A DNA stretch of 64,000 nt from Rugosimonospora acidiphila (GCF_039543385.1 NZ_BAABJQ010000005.1:1-64000); one strand, 5' to 3'. Shown: positions 26,174 through 37,610, numbered from the stretch's first letter. The notes: generated by a model not told the origin, from the sequence alone. Numbers and translations are program-made.

Positions 26174-26474
26174 TCCCGGCCACAGTACGACCCCGGCCCC
26201 GGCCCCTCACCGGCCCGGTGCCCGGCATCACAGCCCTGGATCACAGTGCTCGGGCACGGAATCACAGCCCGGCCGGCGCCTGGTGCCGCGGCCCGTCGGC
26301 GGGGCCGACCGGCCGTGGGGAGCGTTTCCGCCCCGATGGCGGGTTTCGAAACCGGCCGCGCTGGGCACACCGCACGGTTACCGGCCGCCGCTGTGGTGGA
26401 CGGCGGCGGCCGGCTGTGGGGGTGGCCTGCCGCCAGGGGGCGGCGGCGGCCGGGCGAACGTAACCGGAGGGACC

Positions 26475-27239
26475 ATGACGCAGCCGGAGTACCGGTCGAT
26501 GGGCGGGCGCACCGCGCTGGTGACCGGCGGGTCGGGCGGCATCGGCGCGGCGACCGCGCTGCGGCTGGCCGAGGCCGGCGCCGACGTCGCCGTGACCTAT
26601 CACGGCCACCGCCAGGAGGCCGAGGCCGCCGCCTCCCAGATCCGCGAGCTGGGCCGGCGCGGCGTCGCCCTGCCGGCCGACCTGAGCGAGCCGTCCGCCC
26701 CGGCCGAGCTGGTGGGGCGGGTACGCGAGGAGTTCGGCGCGCTCGACGTGCTCGTGGCCAACGCCGGCACCGGCCACCAGCTGGCCTGGGACGACGACGA
26801 ACTCGACCTGGACACCTGGGACCTCACCATGGCCGTCAACCTCAGGGCGCCCTGGCTGCTGACCCGGGCGGCCCTGCCCGCGATGATCAGCCGGAACTTC
26901 GGCCGGGTGCTGTACGTCTCCTCCGTCGCCGCGCTCAACGGCGGCATCGTCGGCCCGCACTACGCCGCCAGCAAGGCCGGCCTGCACGGTCTGATGCACC
27001 ACCTGGCCGCCCGGGTCGCGGCGCACGGCGTCACGGTGAACACCATCGCGCCGGCGCTGATCACCGGTACCAGGTTCTTCCCGGGCGAGCCCGCCGGCAG
27101 CCGGACCATGCCGGTACCGATCCCGGTCGGCCGCACCGGCCGCCCCGAGGAGGTCGCGGACCTGGCGGTCGCGATGCTGACCAACGCCTACCTGACCGAC
27201 AAGGTGATCACGCTGGACGGCGGGCTCTACCCGTCCTGA
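26475..27239 (+). CDS. SDR family NAD(P)-dependent oxidoreductase
   Basis: The product has 254 residues and is a classical short-chain dehydrogenase. The cofactor motif is TGGSGGIG (residues ~17-24), NAG is in VLVANAGTG, the catalytic Ser is in YVSSVAALNG, and the Tyr-x-x-x-Lys is HYAASKAG. The VTVNTIAPALI and LTLDGG-type ending (VITLDGGLYPS) are typical. The start is ATG 26475, with GGAGG (26466-26470) five bases upstream; the longer open frame is not used. It resembles 3-oxoacyl-ACP reductases but stands alone, so the substrate is open. It overlaps the convergent patatin gene by 13 bases. Confidence 0.92.
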   Translation: MTQPEYRSMGGRTALVTGGSGGIGAATALRLAEAGADVAVTYHGHRQEAEAAASQIRELGRRGVALPADLSEPSAPAELVGRVREEFGALDVLVANAGTGHQLAWDDDELDLDTWDLTMAVNLRAPWLLTRAALPAMISRNFGRVLYVSSVAALNGGIVGPHYAASKAGLHGLMHHLAARVAAHGVTVNTIAPALITGTRFFPGEPAGSRTMPVPIPVGRTGRPEEVADLAVAMLTNAYLTDKVITLDGGLYPS

Positions 27240-30200
27240 CCCCGGGACGACGTGCCGGTCGCGGGTGCCTCGTCCGGCCGGCGGGGCGCCGGTACCGGCG
27301 GCGGGGCACCGCGGGAGTTCAGCCGCCGTACCGCCCGGACCAGCCGCCGGCCGCGCAGCCGCCTGGGAGCCAGCCGGATCAGCGCCTCCAGCGGCGGCAG
27401 CAGGACGAGCAGGAACAGCACGGTCCACGCCCAGCGCTGCTCATGCATCCACGGCACGAGGTCCTCGCGCAGCCAGTCGAACAGCCGCACGTCGAGCCAG
27501 GGCAGCCAGGGCGCCGCGGCGACCAGCAGCAACGCGATGGCCACGACCATCGCCAGGACCGTCGGGATCGACCGCCACAGCGCGACGGACAGCATCACGG
27601 TGCCGGCGCCGACCAGCACCAGGCCCGACGCCCCGAGCACGAGGTTGTGAGTGACCATGGCCAGCGTCCCGAATGCCATCAACAGGACCCCGGTCAGCAG
27701 TACCCTCCCCCGGGCGCCGTGCACCCCGTCGGTCGCCACGTACGCGCCGCGGGTGATCGAGCGGGCCACGGCGAACGTGGGGCGCAGGAACGCCGGCGGG
27801 TTGGCCATCGCGGTGGCGGCGGCGGTGGTGACCGCCACGGTCTGGGTGAGGGTCCGGATGAACAGTGGCGAGTTGGTCTGGTCGCGCTCCGACAGGCGTT
27901 GGGCGGGGACCGGGCAGCTGGCCAGCAGGGCCCCCACCGCGGCGGCGTCCGCCCGCGCCTCGGGGGTGGTCGCGTCGTAGTCGGCCAGCCACTCCCGCTC
28001 GGCCCTGCTCGGTGCGGCGTCCCCCGCGTCCCGGATCTGCCGGGCGACCGTCGCCAGCTCGTCGACCGCGATGGCCCGCTGGGCGTGCAGCGCCACCCAC
28101 TGGGACAGCTCGGGCAGACTGGCCGGCAGGGGCATCGTGTCTGAGCCCAGGAACGCCAGCTCGGCGAGCAGCGCGCCGCGCGGCGGTAGGAAGCCGTCCG
28201 GGGATGCCTCCGGCACCGGGCCCACGATCTCCTCCAGCCGCGCGAGGAACCAGGCGGCCCGGTCGACCGGTTCGACGCCGGCGCTCTCGGCCACGGACAG
28301 GATCCGGCGCGGGTCGAGCAGCAGGTGGATCAGCCACCCGGCGCCGTCGAGCCGGCCCCACATCCAGTCGTTGGCGCGCCAGGATCCCTTGTAGAACGCG
28401 CCGAAGTGGTGCAACTGCATGCCGGTGAGCTTGTCCTCGGCCTGCCGCCGACCCGGGTCGAGCAGGCTGCGGGTGTCGGCGCTGACCTGCACCAGCTCCA
28501 CGGCCTGCTGGACCTCGACGCCGACCGGCAGCACCGACCGCTCGGCGACGTGCAGGTCGAGCAGCCGGGCCACGGTGACCGGCACGTCGCGGGCCAACAG
28601 GAAGTCCAGGTAGGTGCGCACCCGGTAGGCCGCCTCGGACCGGCGCTGCAGCAGCGACAGCCGCACCGGCCCGTCCGGCTCCGGACCGGCCTCCGGCGTC
28701 GTGGCGATCCGGCGAGGCGCCAGATCATTGAGCAGCTCTCGCGCGCCGATCAACGCCGCCGCCAGCTTCTGCCACGCCGGCATCAGGATCTCGACGATAT
28801 CGGTGGTGCCGGGGCCGTCCGTGGCCCCGGCCCCGGCACCGGTCGGTACCGCGTCGGGCCGCCCCGCGAGCAGGGCGGCGATCCGCGCGACGGGCAGCTC
28901 CAGCGCCTCTCCCTGGGGCGACGTGGCGAGCGCGGCGGCCACGAGCTCGCGTAGGTCCGGCTCCGGCGCCGGCGTGTACGCGTCGTGGACCTGCCCGCTG
29001 CACTCGGCGAGCCGGGCGCGGCTGTCGGGGCCCTCGGCCAGCACGTACCCGGCCGCGAGGATGTCCAGGATGGTCGCCTTGGCGGCGTCGTAGGCCGGGC
29101 GGCCCAGGCGCGCGGCGGCGCGCAGCACCTGGTCGGTCGAGGCCGGCGGCGTCGACGGCCAGTTACGGACCACCTCGGCGCCCGCGGCGGCACGCAGTCG
29201 CTGCTCGGCGTCCGAGCCGGGGCCGAGGGTGGCCAGCCAGCGCGAGTGCAGCCGGGGGTCGGCGGCGATTGCGCGCATCACCGCGGCGACCAGCGGGCGG
29301 ACCAGCCACTCCGCCTGCCGGAGCCGATAGTCGCGCCAGGCGGCCGGATCGGCGAGCACGGTCAGGGACGCGGACCCCGGACCCGCGGGCGACTCACCCG
29401 ACCCGACCGTTCCGACCGGTTCGGCATGCGGTTCGGGCCCCCCGGCGGGCGGCACGGGCGCACCGTGCCGCCCGTCCAACCGGGAGCCCAGCGCGGCCAG
29501 CCGCAGGCGGGTCTCCGCCGCGGCGGCTACCCGGTCGTTGTGCTCGCGGATCGCGGTCAGGTCAGCGGCGATCGACTGGTTGAGCGTCGCGCTCAGGTCC
29601 CGCATCAGCGCCTGGCTGAGATTCAGCGGGTGGTCGAACCGGTCCGGGGTGGGCGGCTGGATCGGCCGGGACGACGGCACGATGTAGAGCAGGACCCGCC
29701 TCACCTGGCCGCTCGCGGCCCGATCGAACACCTCCTGCAGCAGCGGCGCGATCGGCCGGTTGACCAGCAACCCGCCGTCGGAGGCCCAGTGCGGCGCCGT
29801 GGCGTTGGAGTAGCTGGCCATGTCGGGGTGCGCATCGTCCAGCTTGGCGCCGAACGGCAGGTAGGCAGGTTCAAAGGCGCCCGGGAACGACGCGCTGCTG
29901 CGGGCGGCGAGCGCGAGCGGCGCCGCCACCTCGTCGGCCGGCCGCGGGCCCAGCAGGTCGTCGGTGAAGTGGAACAGCCCGTGGTGGTCGGCGTCCGCGA
30001 TCAGCGTTCCGTAGCTGTCGGTGAACTGGCTGGTCTCGGCCGACAGCAGGGTGGTCGTGATGAAGACGTGCGTGGGGCGCGGGCTGGCCGCCGGCCCGCC
30101 GGCGATCATCGCGATGGCCTCGCGCAGCTTGGACAGCAGGAATTCGTCGCCCCTCAGCAGTGATGGCGGGTCGGGCCGCAGCGGGTTGCGCAACAGCTGG

Positions 30201-30616
30201 TCGAACGCGCCCGCGTCCATCCACAGCTTGCGCACGGCGCCGGTGTCGCGGCGTCGCGCGTTGGCCAGACCGAGCAGGGCCGCGTTGATCCCGCCGGCAC
30301 TGGTACCCGACAGCACGTCGAGACTGACCCGCACGTCGAGCAGGTTCAGCAGCCGCCGGTACAGGTCGCAGACGGTGCGTACGTCCTCGGTCCGGTCGGC
30401 AGGCTCCTGGCCGCCCGGGTCGCTGGCCTGGTTGAGCAGGTCGATCTCGCGGCACACGCCGCCCATCCAGACCGCCAGGCTCACGCCGCCGGTGAGCACG
30501 ATCGCCAGCCGCAGTTCCTGAGTGGTCGTCGATGCCGGGCCCAGCCCGGCCGGTTTGGGTCGCGTGGCGGTCGTTGCGGAGGATGGCGGGGCGACGGGTG
30601 TGCGCGGGTCCAACAT
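27227..30616 (-). CDS. Patatin-like phospholipase with DUF3376 region and C-terminal membrane helices
   Basis: The protein is very large, with 1129 residues. Residues ~35-310 form the patatin domain: oxyanion loop TGGVSLAVWMGG (42-53), nucleophile S106 in LSGTSAGG, and catalytic D280 in ASDGGLLVNRP. The long middle part resembles the DUF3376 region of actinobacterial patatin-like proteins. Near the C terminus (about 985-1090) are three to four hydrophobic segments (VLLTGVLLMAFGTLAMV, LAMVVAIALLLVAAA, AWTVLFLLVLLPPLEALI), so it is membrane-tethered. The start is ATG 30616 with GGAG upstream. It probably acts as a lipid acyl hydrolase at the membrane. It has no operon partner. Confidence 0.9.
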   Translation of the reverse strand: MLDPRTPVAPPSSATTATRPKPAGLGPASTTTQELRLAIVLTGGVSLAVWMGGVCREIDLLNQASDPGGQEPADRTEDVRTVCDLYRRLLNLLDVRVSLDVLSGTSAGGINAALLGLANARRRDTGAVRKLWMDAGAFDQLLRNPLRPDPPSLLRGDEFLLSKLREAIAMIAGGPAASPRPTHVFITTTLLSAETSQFTDSYGTLIADADHHGLFHFTDDLLGPRPADEVAAPLALAARSSASFPGAFEPAYLPFGAKLDDAHPDMASYSNATAPHWASDGGLLVNRPIAPLLQEVFDRAASGQVRRVLLYIVPSSRPIQPPTPDRFDHPLNLSQALMRDLSATLNQSIAADLTAIREHNDRVAAAAETRLRLAALGSRLDGRHGAPVPPAGGPEPHAEPVGTVGSGESPAGPGSASLTVLADPAAWRDYRLRQAEWLVRPLVAAVMRAIAADPRLHSRWLATLGPGSDAEQRLRAAAGAEVVRNWPSTPPASTDQVLRAAARLGRPAYDAAKATILDILAAGYVLAEGPDSRARLAECSGQVHDAYTPAPEPDLRELVAAALATSPQGEALELPVARIAALLAGRPDAVPTGAGAGATDGPGTTDIVEILMPAWQKLAAALIGARELLNDLAPRRIATTPEAGPEPDGPVRLSLLQRRSEAAYRVRTYLDFLLARDVPVTVARLLDLHVAERSVLPVGVEVQQAVELVQVSADTRSLLDPGRRQAEDKLTGMQLHHFGAFYKGSWRANDWMWGRLDGAGWLIHLLLDPRRILSVAESAGVEPVDRAAWFLARLEEIVGPVPEASPDGFLPPRGALLAELAFLGSDTMPLPASLPELSQWVALHAQRAIAVDELATVARQIRDAGDAAPSRAEREWLADYDATTPEARADAAAVGALLASCPVPAQRLSERDQTNSPLFIRTLTQTVAVTTAAATAMANPPAFLRPTFAVARSITRGAYVATDGVHGARGRVLLTGVLLMAFGTLAMVTHNLVLGASGLVLVGAGTVMLSVALWRSIPTVLAMVVAIALLLVAAAPWLPWLDVRLFDWLREDLVPWMHEQRWAWTVLFLLVLLPPLEALIRLAPRRLRGRRLVRAVRRLNSRGAPPPVPAPRRPDEAPATGTSSRGQDG

Positions 30617-30734
30617 GGCATCTCCGGTGCCGTTATGGGGTGATGCGTGAACCCTGCACTGGTTCACCACCCACTGTCGATACGATCACCGACAGTAACG
30701 GTGGGTCGACGGACACCGTGTGCGCACCCGCGCC

Positions 30735-30862
30735 CGCTCAGGCACGATGGCCCGCTCCAGGCACGACGGCCCCCGCTTCAGGCACGACGGCGCCCGCTCA
30801 GGCACGCCGGCCGGCTCACCGGCGACGTGGCGCGAGCGGCGACGGGGCGCGAGCGGCGACGG
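30735..30862. repeat. Short tandem repeats in the patatin-thioesterase gap
   Basis: Two arrays lie here. GGCACGAYGGC-type units recur four times with a period of about 18-24 bases between about 30745 and 30811. A 16-base unit GCGCGAGCGGCGACGG is duplicated at 30830-30845 and 30847-30862. The 287-base gap 30617-30903 otherwise shows no gene. Confidence 0.6.
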
Positions 30863-30903
30863 GGGAACAGCGCCTGAGCGACCAGCGCGTCTCGCGGGTC
30901 CGC

Positions 30904-31344
30904 TCAGGCGCGCGGGGCGTCGGCCGGTGGCGCCTTGGGCGCGATGACCGCCTGGGTCTGGGTGGTCTGGCCGACCGGCCGCCCGTGGTCATCGGCGAGG
31001 TCGGTCTGGATGACCACGAAGGACCGGCCCACGTGCAGCGGCCGGGCGGCGGCGTGCAGCCTGCCCTCGCGCAGCGCGCGGAAGAAATTGGTCTTGGATT
31101 CGACCGTCGAGGTACCCGCGCCGACCGGCACGTTCAGGTACGCGCAGACCGCCCCCACCGAATCCGCCAGCGACATGAGCACTCCACCGTGCATCGCCGA
31201 GTCGACGGTGCACCGGTTGGGCGCCCAGTCCACCCAACCCCGGGTGAGCCCCGGAGTCGCCTCGTCGAGCACGATGCCGAGAGCGGTCGCGTACGGCATG
31301 AGGGCGAGCAGCTCACGTCGACTCATCGGGAGGGGTGCCGCCAT
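30904..31344 (-). CDS. PaaI-family hotdog thioesterase
   Basis: The product has 146 residues. The hotdog core has the PaaI pattern with MHGGVLMSLADSVGAVCA (catalytic Asp in the central helix), followed by STVESKTNFFRALREGRL. The start is ATG 31344, behind a full AAAGGAGGT ribosome binding site, the strongest in the window, which rules out the longer open frame. It probably hydrolyses an aromatic or medium-chain acyl-CoA. It stands alone between the patatin gene and the epimerase. Confidence 0.88.
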   Translation of the reverse strand: MAAPLPMSRRELLALMPYATALGIVLDEATPGLTRGWVDWAPNRCTVDSAMHGGVLMSLADSVGAVCAYLNVPVGAGTSTVESKTNFFRALREGRLHAAARPLHVGRSFVVIQTDLADDHGRPVGQTTQTQAVIAPKAPPADAPRA

Positions 31345-31529
31345 TGCTGTGACCTCCTTTAGGGGCGAGATGTCAATCCACGGCGTGCGTTCGGCCGCGG
31401 CAATCATGCCCCTGCGAAGCCGCCCGTCCCGCCCGGCGCACCGCCCAATATCTCGAACGAGGGTACCGGAACCGTCCGCGGACACATACGGACGGCCGAG
31501 CCCGACAGTTCATCCGGTCCGCGACCGGC

Positions 31530-32261
31530 TCAGCCGCGCGGGAACGTCGGCTCCCAGCCCAGCGTCCGGCGGGCCCGTTCGACGCTCCACAGCTTCGCCG
31601 AACGGTCGCCCGAGATGGTGAAGACCTGCAGGCCGTCGCGGTGCTCCAGGGCGGCGAGCAGGGCCTGCGCCAGATCGCTCGCCGCGGTGGCGTCCACCGG
31701 CGTGCCGTCGGCGGCGAGCAGCCGCTCGCTGCCGCCCAGGGCGCCCCAGGCCGGCCACAATTCGTCGGGGGTGGGCCAGGTCAGTCGCAGAATGTTCACC
31801 GACAGGCCCCACTGCGCCACGGCCGCCCGGCACACCTCCTCGCCCAACCGCTTGGACAGCCCGTACGGGTCGGTGGCGTCGGGCGGGACCGACTCGTCGG
31901 AGAGCCGGCGCTCCATCAGATCCTGGTAGACCGACATGCTGCTGACGTGCACCGCGTGCGGCACACCGGCGCGATGCGCGGCCAGCAGGGTGAGGTGCAC
32001 CGAGGTGACGTTCACGCTCAGGTTGTCCGCGGCACCGGCGGGCGTGTCCCAGTCGTGGCTGCCCATCGCGGCATGGATCACTGCGTCCATCCCAACCAGG
32101 CCGGCGGCGAGCGCGTCGTAGTCCAGGGCGCTGCCGGCCAGGTGCTCGACGGCGGCGTCCGGTGGGCGCGGATCGAGCACCCGCACCAGATGGTGCTCGG
32201 CGAGCCGCGGCACGACGAGGTTGCCGACATAGCCCGAGCCGCCCACCACGAGTACGCGCAT
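31530..32261 (-). CDS. NAD-dependent epimerase/dehydratase (extended SDR)
   Basis: The product has 243 residues. The N-terminal Rossmann motif is VGGSGYVG (residues ~5-12), followed by VIHAAMGSHDWDTP. The active-site Y-x-x-x-K is in DPYGLSKRLGEE. It is shorter than many sugar-nucleotide epimerases (usually over 300), so it is a compact member. The start is ATG 32261 (MRVLVVGGSGYVG). The substrate is unknown. It is divergent from the DUF985 gene, whose start is 52 bases away. Confidence 0.85.
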   Translation of the reverse strand: MRVLVVGGSGYVGNLVVPRLAEHHLVRVLDPRPPDAAVEHLAGSALDYDALAAGLVGMDAVIHAAMGSHDWDTPAGAADNLSVNVTSVHLTLLAAHRAGVPHAVHVSSMSVYQDLMERRLSDESVPPDATDPYGLSKRLGEEVCRAAVAQWGLSVNILRLTWPTPDELWPAWGALGGSERLLAADGTPVDATAASDLAQALLAALEHRDGLQVFTISGDRSAKLWSVERARRTLGWEPTFPRG

Positions 32262-32313
32262 CGCCGCATCCTCCCACCCGGACCGCCGCCGCGCCGCCCC
32301 GTACGGTGGAAGG

Positions 32314-32787
32314 ATGGTCGGCATGCCCGCCGACGTCTGCGACCTGGTTGAGCGGCTCGGCCTGGCCCCGCATCCGGAGGGCGGCTGGTACGCCCGGATC
32401 TGGGAGTCCCCGGTCACCGTCACCCCGCCCGGTTATCCGGGGCCACGGCACACCGCCACCGCCATCCACTTCCTCCTGCACCCCGGCGAGGAGTCCCGCT
32501 GGCACGTGGTGCGCTCCGACGAGCTGTGGCTGTGGCACTCGGGCGGCCCGTTGCTGCTGCGGCTCGGCGGCACCGGGCAGAGCCCCCGACCGCCCGGTGA
32601 CGCGCTGGTGCTCGGCCCCGACCTCGGGGCCGGCGCGGCGCCCGCCCGCCTGGTGCCGGCCGGGACGTGGCAGTCCGCGGCGCCGGTGGCGGGTCCGTCC
32701 ACCGTGGAGCCGACGCTGGTCACCTGCGTGGTGTCGCCCGGCTTCGACTTCGCCGACTTCCGGATGGAGCCGCCGACCTCCGGCTGA
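32314..32787 (+). CDS. Cupin (DUF985/Cupin_5 family) protein
   Basis: The product has 157 residues. It has the DUF985 features LGLAPHPEGGWYARIWES near the N terminus, the IHFLLHPGEESRWHVV segment with potential metal ligands, and the C-terminal CVVSPGFDFADFRM. It is a single beta-barrel, presumably an isomerase- or epimerase-like protein of unknown substrate. It is followed after 65 bases by the CPBP protease gene. Confidence 0.9.
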   Translation: MVGMPADVCDLVERLGLAPHPEGGWYARIWESPVTVTPPGYPGPRHTATAIHFLLHPGEESRWHVVRSDELWLWHSGGPLLLRLGGTGQSPRPPGDALVLGPDLGAGAAPARLVPAGTWQSAAPVAGPSTVEPTLVTCVVSPGFDFADFRMEPPTSG

Positions 32788-32852
32788 CCCCACCACGCGA
32801 AGTCGGGTCGGCCGGATTCCCGCCGGGGCCGGCGCGGAGAACCCTGAACCGC

Positions 32853-33620
32853 ATGATGACCACACTCGATCCGCGGTCCTCACCTCCGGTGAGCGACTTT
32901 CCCCGGTTCGGATGGCCGTCGGCGGTACTCCGGCACCTGGCCCCGGCGGTGCTCGCGTTCGCCGGGGCCCTCGCCCTGAAGCCCCTCGTCTCACGGCTCG
33001 GGCTGCCCGCCGACTTCTCTCTGGACGTCGCGTTCGCACTGCTGCTCACGCCGGTCGAGCTGAGCATCCTGCTGGTCGCGGCGCACCGCGCGACCGGGCG
33101 CTGGTCGCTGCGGGCGCTGCCGGCCGTGCTGGCCTACCGCCGGCCGCTGCGCCGGTGGGTCCTGCTGGTACCTCCGCTGTTCGCGGTCGCCCTGATCGCG
33201 GCCGTCACGTCCGGCCCGCTCACGGACGCCCTCGCGGCCCACTGCGCGGGCCTGTACCCGCACTGGCTGCTGCCCAGTTACGACGCCACGTCCGGGTTCT
33301 CCCGGCCGGTACTGGTGGCCACGATGCTGGTGGCGCTGGCGGTGGACGGCGTGACCAACCCGATCGTGGAGGAGCTGTACTTCCGCGCGTACCTGCTGCC
33401 CCGCCTGCCGGTGGCCGGCTGGACGGCGGTACCGGTGTCGGCGGCGCTGTTCACCGTCCAGCACTACTGGCAGCCCTGGAACTGGCCATTGATCTTCGTG
33501 CTGGAACTCATCCTGACCACCCTGGTCGTGCGCCTGCGTAGCTACCGCCTCGGCATGGTGATGCACGTGCTGGCCAACTCCTTCGGCATCCTGGTGACGC
33601 TGGTGGGCGTGCTCAACTGA
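32853..33620 (+). CDS. CPBP family intramembrane metalloprotease (Abi/CAAX type)
   Basis: The product has 255 residues and six to eight hydrophobic segments. It has the CPBP motif 1 EELYFRAYLLPRL (EExxxR), motif 2 in LFTVQHYWQPWNW (His), and motif 3 in MHVLANSFGILVT (His/Asn). It probably cleaves peptides or acts in membrane protein processing. The start is ATG 32853 or the adjacent ATG 32856. Its 3' end overlaps the convergent ltrA gene by eight bases. Confidence 0.88.
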   Translation: MMTTLDPRSSPPVSDFPRFGWPSAVLRHLAPAVLAFAGALALKPLVSRLGLPADFSLDVAFALLLTPVELSILLVAAHRATGRWSLRALPAVLAYRRPLRRWVLLVPPLFAVALIAAVTSGPLTDALAAHCAGLYPHWLLPSYDATSGFSRPVLVATMLVALAVDGVTNPIVEELYFRAYLLPRLPVAGWTAVPVSAALFTVQHYWQPWNWPLIFVLELILTTLVVRLRSYRLGMVMHVLANSFGILVTLVGVLN

Positions 33621-34938
33621 GCGGCCCGGACCCGCCCTCCACCACGGCGGGACCGCCCATGTCGTCGGGGTTCGCCCGACCGGCGAGGCCACTGGGGCCG
33701 GCCGGGCGAGCCGCTCGACCGGTGCGGCGCAACGCGGGCTGGACGCCCTGGCGCGGCGGCCGAACCGGGCTGGTCACCGCGTCAATGACCACCACGGCCA
33801 GCAGGATCGCGTTGACGACCAGGGCGACGACGAGCGTGGGGGCGTGCGGGAAGTAGGCCAGCGGTACCAGCGCCGCCAGCGCGGCCAGGCCGGCCGGGCG
33901 CGACCAGGACACGCCGGAGAACACCGTGTACTCGAACAGCGCCCGCCCGGCGACGAACAGCGCCGGGCCACCCACGGAGGCCAGGACCCACGCGAGCCGC
34001 ACCGGCGTGAGCGAGTGGGCGAGGTCGATCCGGTCACCGACAGCGGTGATCACGATGCCGGCCACGATGACCAGGTGCGTGTAGGCGGCGAGCCGGCCCA
34101 ACCCGGCCGGGCTACGGGAGACGGCGCCCGAGGCCCCGATCAGGTCGGTGGAGCGGTGGAAGTAGATCCGCCACAGGAGCACCGTGGTGACGAACGAGGC
34201 CACCGCCGCCGCCGAGCCCCCGCCGGTGAAGGCGGCGCTGAACGCCGAGCCGGTGACCAGGATGGTCTCGCCGAGCGCGATGATCACGAACTGCCGGTAC
34301 CGCTCCGAGAGGTGCTCTCCGGCCAGCCGCCAGTCCTCGGTGTGCGACCGGCCCAGGCCGGGCGTCGGGTAGTTGAGCGCGGCGGCCAGATAGTCCATGC
34401 CCAGCGCGATCGCCCACAGCGCGCCGCGTACGGCGTGGTGGCCGACGGCGCCGGCGATCCAGGGTACGGCCGACAGGCCGAACCAGAACAGCACCCGCCA
34501 ACCCCGGCTCTGCAGCCGGTGGCCGCGCAGCGCGAGGGCGAAGAACACGGTGCGCCCGACCTGGGTGACGACGTACGCGGTCGCGAAGAACTTGCCGTGC
34601 CGGCCGAACGCCTCCGGTACGGCGGCCGCCATCACCAGACTGCCCAGCATGATCACGACTATCGTCAGCTGGACGGCCAGGTGATTCGGGTCCAGCCAGT
34701 CGTTCAGCCAGAGCGTGAGGGTCCATACCCACCACATGGCCGGCAGCAGCAGCGCGGTCTGGGCCACGTCGATCCACTTCAGGTCGTCGATCAACCCGTC
34801 GGCCAGCCTGGTCAGCGCGAACGCGAACACCAGGTCGAAGAACAGCTCCACGAACGTCGAACGCTGGGCGTGGCCGGGGTCGCGCAACAGCGCGACGGGT
34901 CCGCTCCCCGACATCGACTCGCCCGCTTCTCCGGCCAT
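33613..34938 (-). CDS. Low temperature requirement protein A (LtrA) family membrane protein
   Basis: The product has 441 residues and about twelve hydrophobic segments. The family signature is near the N terminus (STFVELFFDLVFAFALTRLAD), with WWVWTLTLWLNDWLDP and later ALGETILVTGSAF. Function in actinomycetes is not established. The start at 34938 (MAGEAGESM) is uncertain; Met9 (34914) is an alternative. The C terminus is basic and Pro-rich. Confidence 0.88.
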   Translation of the reverse strand: MAGEAGESMSGSGPVALLRDPGHAQRSTFVELFFDLVFAFALTRLADGLIDDLKWIDVAQTALLLPAMWWVWTLTLWLNDWLDPNHLAVQLTIVVIMLGSLVMAAAVPEAFGRHGKFFATAYVVTQVGRTVFFALALRGHRLQSRGWRVLFWFGLSAVPWIAGAVGHHAVRGALWAIALGMDYLAAALNYPTPGLGRSHTEDWRLAGEHLSERYRQFVIIALGETILVTGSAFSAAFTGGGSAAAVASFVTTVLLWRIYFHRSTDLIGASGAVSRSPAGLGRLAAYTHLVIVAGIVITAVGDRIDLAHSLTPVRLAWVLASVGGPALFVAGRALFEYTVFSGVSWSRPAGLAALAALVPLAYFPHAPTLVVALVVNAILLAVVVIDAVTSPVRPPRQGVQPALRRTGRAARPAGPSGLAGRANPDDMGGPAVVEGGSGPLS

Positions 34939-35113
34939 CCTGAACGGGTCCTACCACGGCGACCCGGCACGCAAACGAACCGCTGGGCGTGGCGGGGCCG
35001 GGCGCGCCGCGGCTCACGCCAGCCCGCCCCGGGCCAGACGGGCCCGAGGCCAGACCGGGCCGGGGCGGGGCGGGCGGACGGACGAGGCAGGCAGACCGGG
35101 TGGGCGGGCGGGC

Positions 35114-36124
35114 TCAGGCGGGGACCGTGGGCGCCAGCGCCGGCAGGATGTGCTCGCCGTACGCGGCCAGCGTGTGCTCCTTGTCGTCGTGCTGCAGATA
35201 GATGGCGAACTGGTCGACGCCGAGGTCCCGCAGCGCGCGCAGCCGGGACAGGTGGGCCTCGACCGGCCCGAGTACGCAGAACCGGTCCACGATCTCGTCG
35301 GGTACGAACGAGGTGTGCCGGTTGCCCGCCCGGCCGTGTTCGGCGTAGTCGTACCCCCGCCGGCCGGCGATGTAGTCGGTCAGGGCGGCCGGCACCCCGC
35401 CGCCCGCCCCGTACCGGGCGACGATGTCGGCCACGTGGTTGCCGACCATGCCGCCGAACCAGCGGGTCTGCTCCCGCTGGTGGGCCAGGTCGTCGCCGAC
35501 GTACGCGGGGGCCGCCACGCAGAACTTCACCGCGTCCGGGTCGCGGCCGGCCCGGCGCGCGGCCGAGCGCACGGCATCGATCATCCAGGCCGCGATGTCC
35601 GGGTCCGCCAACTGCAGGATGTACCCGTCGCCCACCTCGCCGGCCAGCGCCAACGCCCTCGGCCCGTACGCGGCGACCCAGACCTCCAGCCGGCCGTCGC
35701 GCACCCACGGGAAGCGCAGCTCGTGTCCGTTGTGGACAACCGGCCGCCCGTTGGCCAACTCCCGGATCACCCGCACGCACTTGCGCAGGTCGGCCAGGCT
35801 GCCCGGGGGCAGGCCGAGGGTACGCAGGGCCGAGTCGCCCCGGCCGATGCCGCAGATCGTGCGGTTGCCGAACATGTCGTTGAGCGTGGCGAACAGGGAC
35901 GCGGTGACGCTGGCGTCGCGGGTACCCGGATTGGTGACCATCGGCCCGACCGTCACCCGCGACGTGTTGGCCAGGATCTGGCTGTACACGACGAACGGCT
36001 CCTGCCACAGCAGGTGGGAGTCGAACGTCCACACGTGACTGAAACCGTAACCCTCGGCCAGCCGGGCCAGCCGGACGACCTCGCCGGCCGGCGGATCCAG
36101 CTGGAAGACGACGCCCAGATCCAT
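35114..36124 (-). CDS. LLM-class F420/flavin-dependent oxidoreductase of the pyrimidine catabolic operon
   Basis: The product has 336 residues and is a luciferase-like monooxygenase TIM barrel. GYGFSHVWTFDSHLLWQEPF near the N terminus, TRVTVGPMVTNPGTRD, and GIGRGDSALRTLG are LLM features. I recognise it as close to the TIGR03842-type group that often sits beside hydantoinase genes. It is the last gene of the operon, four bases after the stop of the semialdehyde dehydrogenase gene. It may oxidise or reduce a pyrimidine-derived intermediate; the reaction is not known. Confidence 0.85.
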   Translation of the reverse strand: MDLGVVFQLDPPAGEVVRLARLAEGYGFSHVWTFDSHLLWQEPFVVYSQILANTSRVTVGPMVTNPGTRDASVTASLFATLNDMFGNRTICGIGRGDSALRTLGLPPGSLADLRKCVRVIRELANGRPVVHNGHELRFPWVRDGRLEVWVAAYGPRALALAGEVGDGYILQLADPDIAAWMIDAVRSAARRAGRDPDAVKFCVAAPAYVGDDLAHQREQTRWFGGMVGNHVADIVARYGAGGGVPAALTDYIAGRRGYDYAEHGRAGNRHTSFVPDEIVDRFCVLGPVEAHLSRLRALRDLGVDQFAIYLQHDDKEHTLAAYGEHILPALAPTVPA

Positions 36125-36128
36125 GCGC

Positions 36129-37610
<1,482 letters not shown>

